This document shows, one piece after another, positions 25,817-35,181 of a DNA stretch of 64,000 nucleotides. The notes beneath the pieces are model-generated. The model made no database searches. It was not told the origin of the DNA and saw nothing but the letters and a program-made list of their open reading frames with translations. The number at the start of each line of letters is the position of its first letter. Positions within the stretch are counted from its first letter, which is position 1. Source of the DNA: UBA1014 sp964344035 (GTDB taxonomy: Bacteria > SAR324 > NAC60-12); assembly GCA_964344035.1 (NCBI GenBank), contig CAYFLK010000002.1, positions 62,001-126,000 of the forward strand. Direction: 5' to 3'. The position numbers and the translations under genes were made by a program.

Positions 25817-26686
25817 ATGAGAACATTTCTTGACCGGATGCGGGACTTGAAGCTGGCGGAAATATCCAGTCGTCAGTCTGAAGCTCCCATCGAAAAACTG
25901 CGTTCGCGGGCCTCCGTGATTCCTCCTGCCCCATCCTTCAAAGAGGTGCTCACTCGGGCAGCGGAAAAGCCACTGTCCTTGATCGCCGAGGTTAAGGCGC
26001 GGGCGCCCGGGAGGGAAAACGTGAGCAGTCTCGAACCAGCCCCTGTGGTCCGGGATTATGTCTCCGGGGGCGCAAAAGCCATTTCCGTGCTCACCGACCG
26101 GACATGGTTCGGCGGCAGTCTGGAGGTTTTGGAGGAAGTGCACAAAACCGTTTCGGTACCACTGTTGCACAAGGATTTCATCATTTCATCATACCAGCTG
26201 CTGGAAGGAAGGGTGCGCGGCAGCAGCGCCGCGCTGGTGCTGGCATATTATTTCAATGAAACAGAACTGGGGAAAATGATTGAAGAGTGCAAAACGCTGG
26301 GTCTGGAGCCGGTGGTGGAATGCTCTCTCGAGGAGGAACTGCCCAGGGCTCTGGCGGTTGATCCGGATGTGCTGATGATCAATAATCGGCCTATCGCGGC
26401 TCTTCCTGAAGAACCTAGCGGGACGTATCAGCGGGGCAGCGTTGAAGTGACCCTGGACTGGTGGAAACGCAACCCGGCTTTGCGGCAGTGGAAAGCGCGG
26501 CCGGGGCGGCTGCTTGTCAGCGCGAGCTTCATTGACTCTTTTGAACACGTCCGTCGCCTGATGGCAGTTCCGTGTGACGCCTGCCTGGTCGGCAATGCCG
26601 CGATGACCGCCACGGACCGTGTTGCATTCTTGAAATCCCTGCGGGGGGGGGGAATTGATAATCATTCAATGATACAGGATTCATGA
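25817..26686 (+). CDS. Divergent indole-3-glycerol phosphate synthase (TrpC-like)
   Basis: The 289-residue TIM-barrel protein matches IGPS motifs: PLSLIAEVKARAPG (residues 52-65), PLLHKDFIISSYQLLEGRVR and LGLEPVVECSLEEEL. VLMINNRPIAALPEEPSGTY follows, then LLVSASFIDS and ACLVGNAAM. IGPS makes indole-3-glycerol phosphate in tryptophan synthesis. Several canonical residues differ: the usual AEVKRASPSKG reads AEVKARAPGRE, and SESGI reads SASFI. No trp genes are adjacent. It may be a bona fide but diverged TrpC or a paralogue with another role. A run of ten G at 26643-26652 sits twelve codons before the end, so C-terminal framing depends on that tract. Confidence 0.75.
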   Translation: MRTFLDRMRDLKLAEISSRQSEAPIEKLRSRASVIPPAPSFKEVLTRAAEKPLSLIAEVKARAPGRENVSSLEPAPVVRDYVSGGAKAISVLTDRTWFGGSLEVLEEVHKTVSVPLLHKDFIISSYQLLEGRVRGSSAALVLAYYFNETELGKMIEECKTLGLEPVVECSLEEELPRALAVDPDVLMINNRPIAALPEEPSGTYQRGSVEVTLDWWKRNPALRQWKARPGRLLVSASFIDSFEHVRRLMAVPCDACLVGNAAMTATDRVAFLKSLRGGGIDNHSMIQDS

Positions 26687-27132
26687 ATAAATTTACCAAG
26701 CATGATATGAGCATCCTGGTCGTCGATGACGACGAGAACATACGTCTGGTCCTAAGCCGCGCACTTGAAAAAGAAGGTTACCGGGTCAGCACCGCCAAAA
26801 GCGCAGAGGAAGCGCTGTCTGTGCTGCAGCGCAGTTTCTTTCACGTCGTTATCACCGATATCATGATGGCGGAAATGAGCGGCATTGAACTGCTGGGGCA
26901 GATCAAGGAAATAAACTCGCTGATGCAAATTTACATCATGACCGCACACAGCACACTTCCGCATGTGATTCAGTGCATGAAAGGAGGCGCTTATGATTTT
27001 TTTGAAAAACCACTGCAGCTTGAAGACATACTCACCTCTCTTGGGGAAGCCGCGCGCCGCGCGGCACGCTGGAAGGAACTTTACAATAAACATTCGATTC
27101 CGGCAAAAGCGGAAAAGGCTCATGCGGAATGA
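26683..27132 (+). CDS. Single-domain response regulator
   Basis: The 149-residue protein is a complete receiver: SILVVDDDENIRLVLSRAL with the acidic pocket, the phospho-acceptor D59 in VVITDIMMAEMSG, the switch threonine in YIMTAHST, and the lysine in YDFFEKPLQ. About 30 residues of basic tail follow, with no output domain. It would act as a phospho-relay or CheY-like partner. Its start overlaps the stop of the IGPS-like gene (ATGA), so expression is coupled. There is no cognate kinase in the window. Confidence 0.9.
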   Translation: MNKFTKHDMSILVVDDDENIRLVLSRALEKEGYRVSTAKSAEEALSVLQRSFFHVVITDIMMAEMSGIELLGQIKEINSLMQIYIMTAHSTLPHVIQCMKGGAYDFFEKPLQLEDILTSLGEAARRAARWKELYNKHSIPAKAEKAHAE

Positions 27133-27153
27133 GGCATTCAAGGAGACGCGGAT

Positions 27154-28170
27154 TCAGAAATGGCGGGTGAGGACATAGGAGGCAACTTGACCGAGGGAAT
27201 CGCGTGCCTCACCGGGAGGTAGACAGTCAAGTTGTTCCAGGGCTGAGCCGACATGTTCCTCCGCGCGACGGAGAGTGTGGCTGATTGATCCGTAGACCTT
27301 CATCAAACGCATGACTTCCCGCACCTGTTCCATGCTGATGATCCGTTTCTGCAGCAGTTCCTCGATGAATTTCCGGTCCTGTTCACTGGCATGCGAAAGC
27401 AGATGCAGCAGGGGCAGCGTGATTTTCCGCTCTTTCAGGTCGGTGCCGACTTGCTTGCCTGTCTGTTGGCGGTCGTCGTAATCGAGGGCGTCATCAACGA
27501 TTTGGAACGCCATTCCCAGGGATTCACCATAGTTTTGCAGCGCGTCTGTTTCTTTACCCGTCGCACCAGCCAGTAATCCACCCATCCTGGTGGCGGCCCC
27601 GAACAGGCAGGCGGTTTTGTGGTAGATGATTTTCCGGTATTCATCTTCATCCGCCGACCCGAGATCACGGGTCAACTGCAGGATTTCCCCTTCCGCCATC
27701 AGCGTGGTGGTATGGGACATCAGTACCAGTATAGGCAGGTTTCCCAGTCCTGTGAGCATATGAAAGGCTTTGGACAACAGGTAATCCCCGGTGAGTACGC
27801 TGGCTTCATTACCCCAGATCTGCCTTGCCGCCTTTCTCGCACGGCGGGTTTCCGCCCCGTCTACAACATCGTCATGCAGCAAGGTTGCGGTGTGCAAGTA
27901 TTCGACAACCTGGGCCGCTTTCCGGATTTCAGTGTTTGTCCCGGAAAACACTGACGCAGCAAGCAGCACGAGTGAAGGCCGCAGACGCTTGCCTCCTGAA
28001 AGCAGAATGTGTTCAGAAACAGTGTTCAGCAGATCGACGTCGGTGCGGATGTCCCGCAGTATCGCTTCTTCCAGCAGTTCCAGGTCACTACCGATCGGCG
28101 CCAGGATGTTGTCCAGGGTTACGGATGGGATATCGTTTTTTTCAGCGCGAGCCAGGGATTGCGCTTCCAT
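27154..28170 (-). CDS. ispB: Polyprenyl diphosphate synthase (IspB-like)
   Basis: The 338-residue trans-prenyltransferase has both aspartate-rich motifs: LLHDDVVDGAETRR (DDxxD) and AFQIVDDALDYDD. GGKRLRPSLVLLAAS lies near residue 60 and TDLKERKITLPLLHLL follows the second motif. It extends farnesyl or geranyl diphosphate with isopentenyl diphosphate to a long chain, normally the quinone side chain. It converges with the response-regulator gene. A quinone role suits the fumarate reductase and succinate dehydrogenase in this window. Chain length cannot be read directly. Confidence 0.92.
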   Translation of the reverse strand: MEAQSLARAEKNDIPSVTLDNILAPIGSDLELLEEAILRDIRTDVDLLNTVSEHILLSGGKRLRPSLVLLAASVFSGTNTEIRKAAQVVEYLHTATLLHDDVVDGAETRRARKAARQIWGNEASVLTGDYLLSKAFHMLTGLGNLPILVLMSHTTTLMAEGEILQLTRDLGSADEDEYRKIIYHKTACLFGAATRMGGLLAGATGKETDALQNYGESLGMAFQIVDDALDYDDRQQTGKQVGTDLKERKITLPLLHLLSHASEQDRKFIEELLQKRIISMEQVREVMRLMKVYGSISHTLRRAEEHVGSALEQLDCLPPGEARDSLGQVASYVLTRHF

Positions 28171-28678
28171 TCCTCTTTATAGGTGTTTCGCTGTTGAACT
28201 GTTTAAGGCTTGTGGGACGAATCTAATTTCCTATACTCCTAACGCTTGCTTTGCCGTCCGGGACATGCCCGGACCCCAAATAATCTGCATTCCGGACAAT
28301 CCGAAAGAAAAGTCCGCTCCGTCGTTCACTGCGGTGCAGTTCACTAACTCAAGTCTTTGAGGACTTGTTTTAACAACAGAAGGCATTGAGTTAAGATCAG
28401 GGTTAGCAGTTTGGAACTGATTGAACAAGATGTTACCGGAATATTGCCCCTGTCTGCGCCTGCCTGTCGCTTTCGCGAGGCAGACAGGTGCAACGCACAG
28501 GCAGGCAAGTTTAAAGTTTTATGAGACCAAAAAGGATACAGACTGCGATTCTCCATACGGACTCGAAAAATTGTAACAAAACAAATACAGGCTTCCAAGG
28601 TATGTTTCCGGTGTATATCGGTCAGGAAGGTAAGTCCATCCCCAAAAACTGCTCATTCCGAAGAAACTACATAGGACG
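28171..28678. other. Intergenic region with a repeat copy
   Basis: About 500 bp between ispB and the GspE-type gene. It holds the type A repeat at 28459-28490 and otherwise nothing I can support. Confidence 0.5.
28459..28490. repeat. Dispersed palindromic repeat, type A, copy 2
   Basis: GCGCCTGCCTGTCGC, TTT, CGCGAGGCAGACAG is an imperfect hairpin very like the copy at 9096-9127. An extra GCACAGGCAGGCAAG follows, so the palindrome is nested. Confidence 0.6.
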
Positions 28679-30433
28679 ATGACCCTGCCCCCGTACGAAA
28701 AATGCCATCCGCTTGTGGAGATTCTGGTGAAACAATACGGTGTTTCTCCCAAACCTCTGGAGAAACTTCACGAGCAGTTGCTCGCATACCGTCATGAACC
28801 AATGCGGCTTAAAGAAATTTTTTTAAAATACGAAGTGGTTACCGAAGAATTGTTTCAACAGGCGCAAGCCACGTTTTATGAATTGGAGTACTGCGACCAT
28901 TTTAACGATGCTCCGGCTGCCAGGGAATTCACTGATGTGATCCCGATCCGTTATGCGAAGCGCTTCATGTTCTTCCCTGTGCGCTGGAAGGGGAAGATCC
29001 TGGAGGTCGGCATCGAGGACCCGGCCAACACGCAACCACTCGATGATTTGAAACGGCGCTGCAAGTGCCCTGTCCAACCGGTGGTGAGCACATCACGCTC
29101 GCTGCTTGAACTGATCAACCGCAGTTTTGACAAATCGTCTTCCTCCACCGAAGAAGCGGTTGATCAACTGGAAACAGATGAGGATTTTGAAGGAATCCTC
29201 GGTCTTGAAGAACCGGAGGACCTGCTGGAGGCAACCGATGAAGAACCGATCAAGAGACTGGTGAACAGCATCCTCTGGCAGGCGGCGAAGGAGGACGCCA
29301 GCGACATCCACATTGACCCGGCCCCGAATGAAACGGCAGTGCGGTACCGCATTGACGGTGTGCTGCACAGAATCACCACCCTGCCGCGTCCTGCGCATGT
29401 GACAGTTGTAAACCGGATAAAGGTTATGTCCCGTCTCGACATTGCCCAGAAAGGACTACCCCAGGACGGCAGGACGATGGTGCTGATTGCAGGGAAGAAA
29501 ATCGACATACGGGTTTCAACAATCCCCACCGTGCATGGGGAAAAAATCGTCATGCGCCTGCTTTATCAGGAGGAACGCCTGATGCAGCTAAATCAACTCG
29601 GGCTGACGCCCAAGGTGCTGAAACCCTATGAAAGGATGATTAAACGACAGGGAGGCATCATCCTGGTTACCGGGCCGACCGGCAGCGGGAAGACCACCAC
29701 TCTCTATGCCACTCTTGCCGAAATCGATCACCATGCTCAGAATGTCATCACCATTGAAGACCCGGTTGAATACAAACTGCCCGGCTACAGCCAGATTGAA
29801 ATCAATCCAAAACTCGGCCTGAGCTTTGCGAATGCCTTGCGTTCAGTGCTGCGCCAGGACCCGGACGTGATCATGGTAGGAGAAATGCGTGATGCGGAAA
29901 CAGCGCAGATTGCGATCCAGGCGGCATTGACCGGACACCTGGTGTTCAGCACACTCCACACCAACAGCGCTCCGGCTTCCATTACCCGTCTGATCGACAT
30001 GGGCATTGAACCCTACCTTGTTTCTTCCACCATCATCGGCGTCCTGTCACAGAGACTCGTGCGCAGAATCTGCCTGGATTGCAAGGAAGGGTATGCTCCT
30101 CACCCCGAACAACTGCGCGAGTTGGGAGTCGATGCTCTGCAGCAGACCCTCGGCGGGGGTCTGCTTTTTCAGGGCAGGGGATGTAGTAACTGCAGAAATA
30201 CAGGATACCATGGCAGGATGGGTATTCATGAACTATTGGTGATGAATGACCGGATCAAAAATGTAATCCTCGAAACAAGTGATGCGAATACAATCCAGCA
30301 ATGTGCGCTGGAAGAAGGGATGATCAGTTTGAAAATGGACGGCGCAGCAAAAGCCATCGAGGGAAAGACAACCGCGGAGGAAATCCTCTCCGTTTCCCGT
30401 GAGGACGAAGCGGAGATGATGGACTCCTCATGA
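28679..30433 (+). CDS. GspE/PilB family secretion or pilus-assembly ATPase
   Basis: The 584-residue protein has an N-terminal MshEN-like domain (residues 1-150). The ATPase core contains WQAAKEDASDIHIDP, Walker A GPTGSGKTTTLYA, the Asp box ITIEDPVEYKL, Walker B DPDVIMVGEMRDAETA and the His box GHLVFSTLHTN. A zinc-binding tetracysteine follows (CLDCKEGY, then CSNCRNTGYHGR). This domain order and RVSTIPTVHGEKIVMRLL fit the type II secretion/type IV pilus assembly ATPase group. The start at 28679 is ATG. No other pilus or secretion gene is adjacent, so the exact machine (GspE or PilB) is undetermined. Confidence 0.92.
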   Translation: MTLPPYEKCHPLVEILVKQYGVSPKPLEKLHEQLLAYRHEPMRLKEIFLKYEVVTEELFQQAQATFYELEYCDHFNDAPAAREFTDVIPIRYAKRFMFFPVRWKGKILEVGIEDPANTQPLDDLKRRCKCPVQPVVSTSRSLLELINRSFDKSSSSTEEAVDQLETDEDFEGILGLEEPEDLLEATDEEPIKRLVNSILWQAAKEDASDIHIDPAPNETAVRYRIDGVLHRITTLPRPAHVTVVNRIKVMSRLDIAQKGLPQDGRTMVLIAGKKIDIRVSTIPTVHGEKIVMRLLYQEERLMQLNQLGLTPKVLKPYERMIKRQGGIILVTGPTGSGKTTTLYATLAEIDHHAQNVITIEDPVEYKLPGYSQIEINPKLGLSFANALRSVLRQDPDVIMVGEMRDAETAQIAIQAALTGHLVFSTLHTNSAPASITRLIDMGIEPYLVSSTIIGVLSQRLVRRICLDCKEGYAPHPEQLRELGVDALQQTLGGGLLFQGRGCSNCRNTGYHGRMGIHELLVMNDRIKNVILETSDANTIQQCALEEGMISLKMDGAAKAIEGKTTAEEILSVSREDEAEMMDSS

Positions 30434-30768
30434 ATTATTTTTGTTGCGGCTCATGCGTTCCTGTTTCTGGATTGACTTGCGAAATATCATTCAATCTTCA
30501 ATATTAATGACTGGTTCCTGATAAAGGTTTTTTGCTGATCTGGACCTTTTAAAAAATCTAACAACCATTTCAGTGCAAAGACAGTGGTTTTAGAAATCTG
30601 AAGCAGCAAACCTTCAGTTAAAAGTGCTAAACAACCAAAGCAGGCAAGTCTGTTTCTTTTTCCCATCCCAATCCAGCCTGCCCCCGATCATGCATATGAC
30701 AGGCAGCAGTTGAAGCTGAGAAGGGAACTCCGGATTTCAACATCATCTCATGCAGAGGAGAAATGAAG
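30434..30768. other. Upstream region of pckA
   Basis: This 335-bp stretch has no gene. AGAGGAG at 30754-30760 is the ribosome-binding site of the pckA gene. I see no clear promoter or riboswitch. Confidence 0.5.
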
Positions 30769-32361
30769 ATGACGCAGCCCGAGGAATTGCTCGCGCCCTA
30801 TGGAATTGAAAACACGAATGTGATCCGAAATGCCATCCCCGCGGTTCTGTATGAAGAGGCGCTTCGTCACGAACCGGATGCAGCTGTTTCTGACACTGGA
30901 GCGCTGTTGGTCTCTTCCCATGAAAAAACCGGACGCAGCCCCAAGGACAAACGGATTGTTGCCCATCCGTATCTGATTGACGATGTCTGGTGGGGAGACA
31001 TCAACATCGGCATCGATGAGGACACTTTTCTCATCGTGCGGGAACGTGCTTTTGATTATCTGAATATCTGCGATCGCCTTTATATTACCGACGGCTTTGC
31101 GGGTTGGGACCCCAAATACAGGATCAAGGTGCGTATAATCGCCTCACGTCCCTATCACGCATTGTTCATGCACAACATGCTGATCCGCCCGGATGCGGAA
31201 CAGCTTGCCGGGTTCGGGGAACCGGATTACGTGATTTTCAACGCAGGCCGTTTCCCGGCAAATCCGCGGACTAAATACATGAGTTCTCGGACGAGCGTGG
31301 ACCTCAGCTTTAAACGTAAAGAGTTGGTTATCCTCGGCACGGAATACGCGGGAGAAATGAAGAAGGGCGTGTTTACCATCATGAACTACATCATGCCCAA
31401 ACAAGGCATCCTCTCCATGCACAGTTCAGCAAATGTCGGCGATGACGGGGATGTCGCGCTCTTCTTCGGGCTTTCCGGCACCGGAAAAACAACCCTCTCC
31501 GCGGACCCGAAACGGGCGTTGATTGGCGACGACGAGCACTGCTGGACTGATGATGGGATCTTCAACGTGGAGGGAGGGTGTTACGCAAAGTGCATCAACC
31601 TGTCCGCGGAAAACGAACCGGACATCTACCAGGCTATCCGTTTCGGGACGGTGCTGGAAAACGTGGTATTTGACGAAACGAACCGTAGGGTCGATTACAA
31701 CGACGGATCGATCACGGAAAATACCCGTGCCTCCTACCCGATCGAACACATCGAAAACGCGAAAATACCTTGCATCGGCGGACACCCGCGTAACATCCTC
31801 TTTCTCACATGCGATGCTTTCGGAGTGCTTCCTCCAGTTTGCAGGCTGAATCCCGCGCAGGCCATGTACCACTTTATCAGCGGCTACACCGCAAAGGTCG
31901 CCGGGACGGAAATGGGAGTCACTGAACCGGAAGCAACTTTTTCCGCGTGCTTCGGCGCAGCTTTCATGGTGTGGCACCCCGGCAAGTATGCGGAGTTGCT
32001 GGCGGAACGCATCAAGCGGCACGACGCCGCGGTGTGGCTGGTCAACACCGGCTGGTCCGGCGGCGGTTACGGGGTTGGAAGGCGTATGCAGCTGAAATAC
32101 AGCCGGGCCATTGTTGACGCCATCCTCGCAGGGTCGCTTGCAAAGGCGCCAACCATCCGCGACCCATGGTTTGGCCTGGAAACGGTGACGGAGTGCCCCG
32201 AAGTCCCGAGTAAAATCATGCAGCCCCGGAACACCTGGAACGATCCCCAGGCCTATGACCGGGCTGCGGCAAAACTGGCGGAAATGTTTATCGCCAATTT
32301 CAAGCAGTTTGAGCAGGATTCAAACCCTGAAATCGTTGAGGCCGGCCCGCTCACCGGATGA
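30769..32361 (+). CDS. pckA: Phosphoenolpyruvate carboxykinase (ATP)
   Basis: This enzyme interconverts oxaloacetate plus ATP with phosphoenolpyruvate, CO2 and ADP. From ATG 30769 the product has 530 residues. Motifs are RSPKDKRIV, FPANPRTKYMSSRTSVD, the kinase-1a loop GLSGTGKTTLSADPKR and kinase-2 LIGDDEHCWTDDG. EGGCYAKCINLSAENEPDIY, FDETNRRVDYNDGSITENTR and the C-terminal MQLKYSRAIVDAI are also present. AGAGGAG lies eight bases before this ATG and only two before the ATG at 30763, so the later start is favoured. It is monocistronic. With the fumarate reductase it could also run in the carboxylating direction in anaerobic metabolism. Confidence 0.97.
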   Translation: MTQPEELLAPYGIENTNVIRNAIPAVLYEEALRHEPDAAVSDTGALLVSSHEKTGRSPKDKRIVAHPYLIDDVWWGDINIGIDEDTFLIVRERAFDYLNICDRLYITDGFAGWDPKYRIKVRIIASRPYHALFMHNMLIRPDAEQLAGFGEPDYVIFNAGRFPANPRTKYMSSRTSVDLSFKRKELVILGTEYAGEMKKGVFTIMNYIMPKQGILSMHSSANVGDDGDVALFFGLSGTGKTTLSADPKRALIGDDEHCWTDDGIFNVEGGCYAKCINLSAENEPDIYQAIRFGTVLENVVFDETNRRVDYNDGSITENTRASYPIEHIENAKIPCIGGHPRNILFLTCDAFGVLPPVCRLNPAQAMYHFISGYTAKVAGTEMGVTEPEATFSACFGAAFMVWHPGKYAELLAERIKRHDAAVWLVNTGWSGGGYGVGRRMQLKYSRAIVDAILAGSLAKAPTIRDPWFGLETVTECPEVPSKIMQPRNTWNDPQAYDRAAAKLAEMFIANFKQFEQDSNPEIVEAGPLTG

Positions 32362-32513
32362 AAGCCAAGCGGAAAATTGTAAAATCTCATTGACAGCGGT
32401 ACCAGCATAAAACTGGATTGAACAATTCCAAACATTTCGGTGTGTTGCCATTGATGCTGATCTCGTGAAGTCTGGAATATTAATTCAGTAATTGCTTCAA
32501 AGGAATGACACCC

Positions 32514-32600
32514 CTGGGCGGACACGGGGGCCCGCCCCTACATTAAAGTGGAATAGCAGGTCCGGGTCCGTAGGGGCAAACCCCCATGTTTGCCCAATGG
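32514..32600. repeat. Inverted-repeat element, type B
   Basis: The left arm TGGGCGGACACGGGGGCCCG plus CCCCTAC and the right arm GTAGGGGCAAACCCCCATGT plus TTGCCCA are mutually inverted with several mismatches. About 31 bp of spacer lies between them, and each arm is itself partly palindromic. A solo arm occurs at 9148-9176. This resembles miniature inverted-repeat elements. No coding capacity. Confidence 0.6.
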
Positions 32601-32645
32601 GACCTTGATTTCACCGCTTTTCAGCCTGTTCTACTGAATTCTCAC

Positions 32646-33668
32646 TCAGGCGAAAATTCCGCCGAATTCACCCTGGATGAAGCGTTCGAAAGGCAGGTCA
32701 TCCTGTTTTACGAAGCCTGGTTTGAGCAGGCCCTCGGCAAGCATCGACACCACTTCGGCCGCCCCGCAGGCGGTTGTCAGCTGGATCGCGGTCATGCCGT
32801 CTCTTCCGTATAGTTTGCGCACCCAGTTCCTCTCGGTGAGTTTCCCGTCGATGTAACCGGTCGCCTTGGCAAAAAAAACGACCACATCGTCTTCGGTGGT
32901 GGGAACATTGAGGTTGAAGATTTCGTTGGTCAGGTCCATCCTATCGCGCAGCCCGAGGTCTTCGAACATGAAGCGCAGGTAATCGACGTGTCCGGGATAG
33001 CGGATGGTTTTGTATTCCAGTTCCTGCACCACCCCCATAAATGTCTCAACCAGGGTCCCGACACCTCCGGAAGTGTTGAAGGCCTCATACTCGTATCCGT
33101 CGATTTCGATTTTCTCCAGCCCCTCGAGCGGTTTAACTTTGACAGGTTGTGACTCGACGATCGCGTCACAGGGATGGACATATTCGTTGAGCAAACCGGC
33201 AGTGTTCCAACTGAGGTAATATGACATCCGGTTGGCAGGATACAAAGGCAGTGCTCCAACGCGCAGTTTGAGGGAAAGCGCCGTGTCGAACTGTCTCAAA
33301 AGGTGTGCGCCGACAATGTCGATCGCCCCGGGAGCCAATCCACACTGGGGGACGAGGGACCCCTCCGCATCAGCATCGAGGTTGCGGATGAAGTTCGTTG
33401 TTTCCACGTCCTCGGTGAGATCGACATAGTGGATGCCCAATTCCACAGCCATGCGTGCAACCTGTTTGTTGGCGGTGAAATCCGCTGCTGAGAGCACGAT
33501 TTGCGAACCTTCAAGAAATTTGCGCAGCGCGGAAGCATCTCCTGTGTCCACCGCACTGATTTCCGGAGAGTCGGAATGGAGGTCCCCGAGGGTTACCGCG
33601 AATTGTTTTTCCAACAGGTTTTTAAGGGTCATCCCCACTCGTCCTGCGCCTAAAATTGCCAGTTTCAT
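32646..33668 (-). CDS. Saccharopine dehydrogenase/lysine 6-dehydrogenase-like protein
   Basis: The 340-residue protein has an N-terminal Rossmann fold (MKLAILGAGRVGMTLKNLL) and a C-terminal saccharopine-dehydrogenase domain. The conserved blocks are GLAPGAIDIVGAHLL, FNTSGGVGTLVETFMG and YKTIRYPGHVDYLRF. Such enzymes oxidise lysine, saccharopine or related amino-acid conjugates using NAD(P). The next gene on the same strand is a class III aminotransferase 109 bp upstream, so the two may act successively in lysine or polyamine breakdown. The reductase reaction cannot be fixed from sequence alone. Confidence 0.8.
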   Translation of the reverse strand: MKLAILGAGRVGMTLKNLLEKQFAVTLGDLHSDSPEISAVDTGDASALRKFLEGSQIVLSAADFTANKQVARMAVELGIHYVDLTEDVETTNFIRNLDADAEGSLVPQCGLAPGAIDIVGAHLLRQFDTALSLKLRVGALPLYPANRMSYYLSWNTAGLLNEYVHPCDAIVESQPVKVKPLEGLEKIEIDGYEYEAFNTSGGVGTLVETFMGVVQELEYKTIRYPGHVDYLRFMFEDLGLRDRMDLTNEIFNLNVPTTEDDVVVFFAKATGYIDGKLTERNWVRKLYGRDGMTAIQLTTACGAAEVVSMLAEGLLKPGFVKQDDLPFERFIQGEFGGIFA

Positions 33669-33777
33669 TACGCCTCTTATAAAAATATGCTGTAACCTCC
33701 TGAGTCCTCAATGATTGTAAACTTCAAAGGGTGAACGGGCAAGTTTGACAGGCTTTGCATTGTGGGAAAGATGAAAA

Positions 33778-35181
33778 TCAAAGGGCTTGTTCAGCCATAA
33801 GATCATCCGCGTAACCGAGCGAGGCATCGATAGCCGAGATGAGGAAATCAATTTCCTCCCGGCTGACTATCAGCGGGGGGACAATCCATATCCCGAATTT
33901 GTCGGAAGGGATATAAACATTCCACTTTGCAAACAAAAAGCGGGAGACATCATTGACAAGCGTCGAGGTGTATTTTTCTGTGATTCTGCGCACGGGTTTT
34001 TTGCTTTTGCGGTCTTGTACCAGCTCGATGGTCCAAAACAGACCAAGCCCACGCACATCTCCGACAGAGGGGTGTTTTTTCTTGAGCGCATGCAGTTCAT
34101 CTCCCAGGACACTGCCCATTTTTACGCAGTTGTCCAGGACCCCCTCCTCAAGCAACACCCTCAGGCTTTCCAGCGCCGCCGCGCAGCCCAGCGCGTGCCC
34201 GGAATAACTTTGTCCATGACCGAAGATATTGTCTTCAAAGTTTTTAGAGATTTCTTCTGAAAATATTGTTGCAGCGAGAGGGCAATACGCACCAAGCGCC
34301 TTTCCAAGCACAACTATGTCAGGATCAATACCCCAGTGTTCAACCGCGAACAGTTTGCCTGTGCGGCCCATTCCACACATAGTTTCATCCGCGATCAGCA
34401 GCAATCCCCACCGTTTTGCCAGGTCGCTCAGGCCTTCGAGGTATCCCGCCGGAGGAGGGATGATGCCGTTGCTGCCGACCACCGGTTCGAAAAGGATTGC
34501 CGCGACCTTGTTGTTGCCGCCTTCCTGTTCGATCAGGTGTTCCAGATAATCCAAGTTTACTTTGACCCATTCAGCGCCTGTACCAAAGCTGGAACGGTAT
34601 GAATTCGCCTCCGGCGCGAATACCACTCCGGGAACGGTGAAGGGCTCCTGGAACCAGCGCCGGGGATCGCCGCTTGCTGAGGCTGCAGAAGCGGTGGCCC
34701 CATGCCATGAACTGTAGCGTGAAACGATTTTGTATGGATAAGGGTACTGCTGTGGCGCATCGACCTCAATCCGGCGATCTTTAAGCACGGAATTATACTG
34801 GTAAAGCCGCGCCCCCTTGATGGCCGCTTCCACCGCGGCCGCACCGCTTTGCGAGAAGAACACCCTTTTCCCCGGACTTCCCGGGCTGAGTTCAGCCAGT
34901 TTCCGCGCAAGTTCAGCTGTAGGCCGCGTGGCAAAATCATCGGTCACGTAAACTACCTGCTCCATCTGCTCGCGCATTGCCTGCAACACCTTCGGGTGGT
35001 TGAAGCCTAGGTTTATGCATTCGTGAGCGCTGCGAAGGTCAAATATCCTGCGGCCGTCGGTGGTGTGGATCCAGCAGCCTTCGGTTTTGCTTACCGCAAG
35101 CGGAGAATAATCCTTTTGTGTGGACCAGCACCGCATAAAGTGCCGCGCCTGCAATGATGCGAAGTTTTCAGAACTGGTCAT
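33778..35181 (-). CDS. Class III PLP-dependent aminotransferase
   Basis: The 467-residue enzyme belongs to fold type I omega-aminotransferases. Visible motifs are VFFSQSGAAAVEAAIKGARL, SWHGATASAASASGD, ILFEPVVGSNGIIPPPAGYL, LLLIADETMCGMGRTG, and DIVVLGKALGAY with the PLP lysine. It is closest in style to beta-alanine/taurine/putrescine-type pyruvate aminotransferases that act on omega-amines. It is encoded upstream of the saccharopine-dehydrogenase-like gene and in the same direction, suggesting use of diamino acids or amines. The substrate is open. The ATG at 35181 gives the expected N-terminal length. Confidence 0.85.
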   Translation of the reverse strand: MTSSENFASLQARHFMRCWSTQKDYSPLAVSKTEGCWIHTTDGRRIFDLRSAHECINLGFNHPKVLQAMREQMEQVVYVTDDFATRPTAELARKLAELSPGSPGKRVFFSQSGAAAVEAAIKGARLYQYNSVLKDRRIEVDAPQQYPYPYKIVSRYSSWHGATASAASASGDPRRWFQEPFTVPGVVFAPEANSYRSSFGTGAEWVKVNLDYLEHLIEQEGGNNKVAAILFEPVVGSNGIIPPPAGYLEGLSDLAKRWGLLLIADETMCGMGRTGKLFAVEHWGIDPDIVVLGKALGAYCPLAATIFSEEISKNFEDNIFGHGQSYSGHALGCAAALESLRVLLEEGVLDNCVKMGSVLGDELHALKKKHPSVGDVRGLGLFWTIELVQDRKSKKPVRRITEKYTSTLVNDVSRFLFAKWNVYIPSDKFGIWIVPPLIVSREEIDFLISAIDASLGYADDLMAEQAL

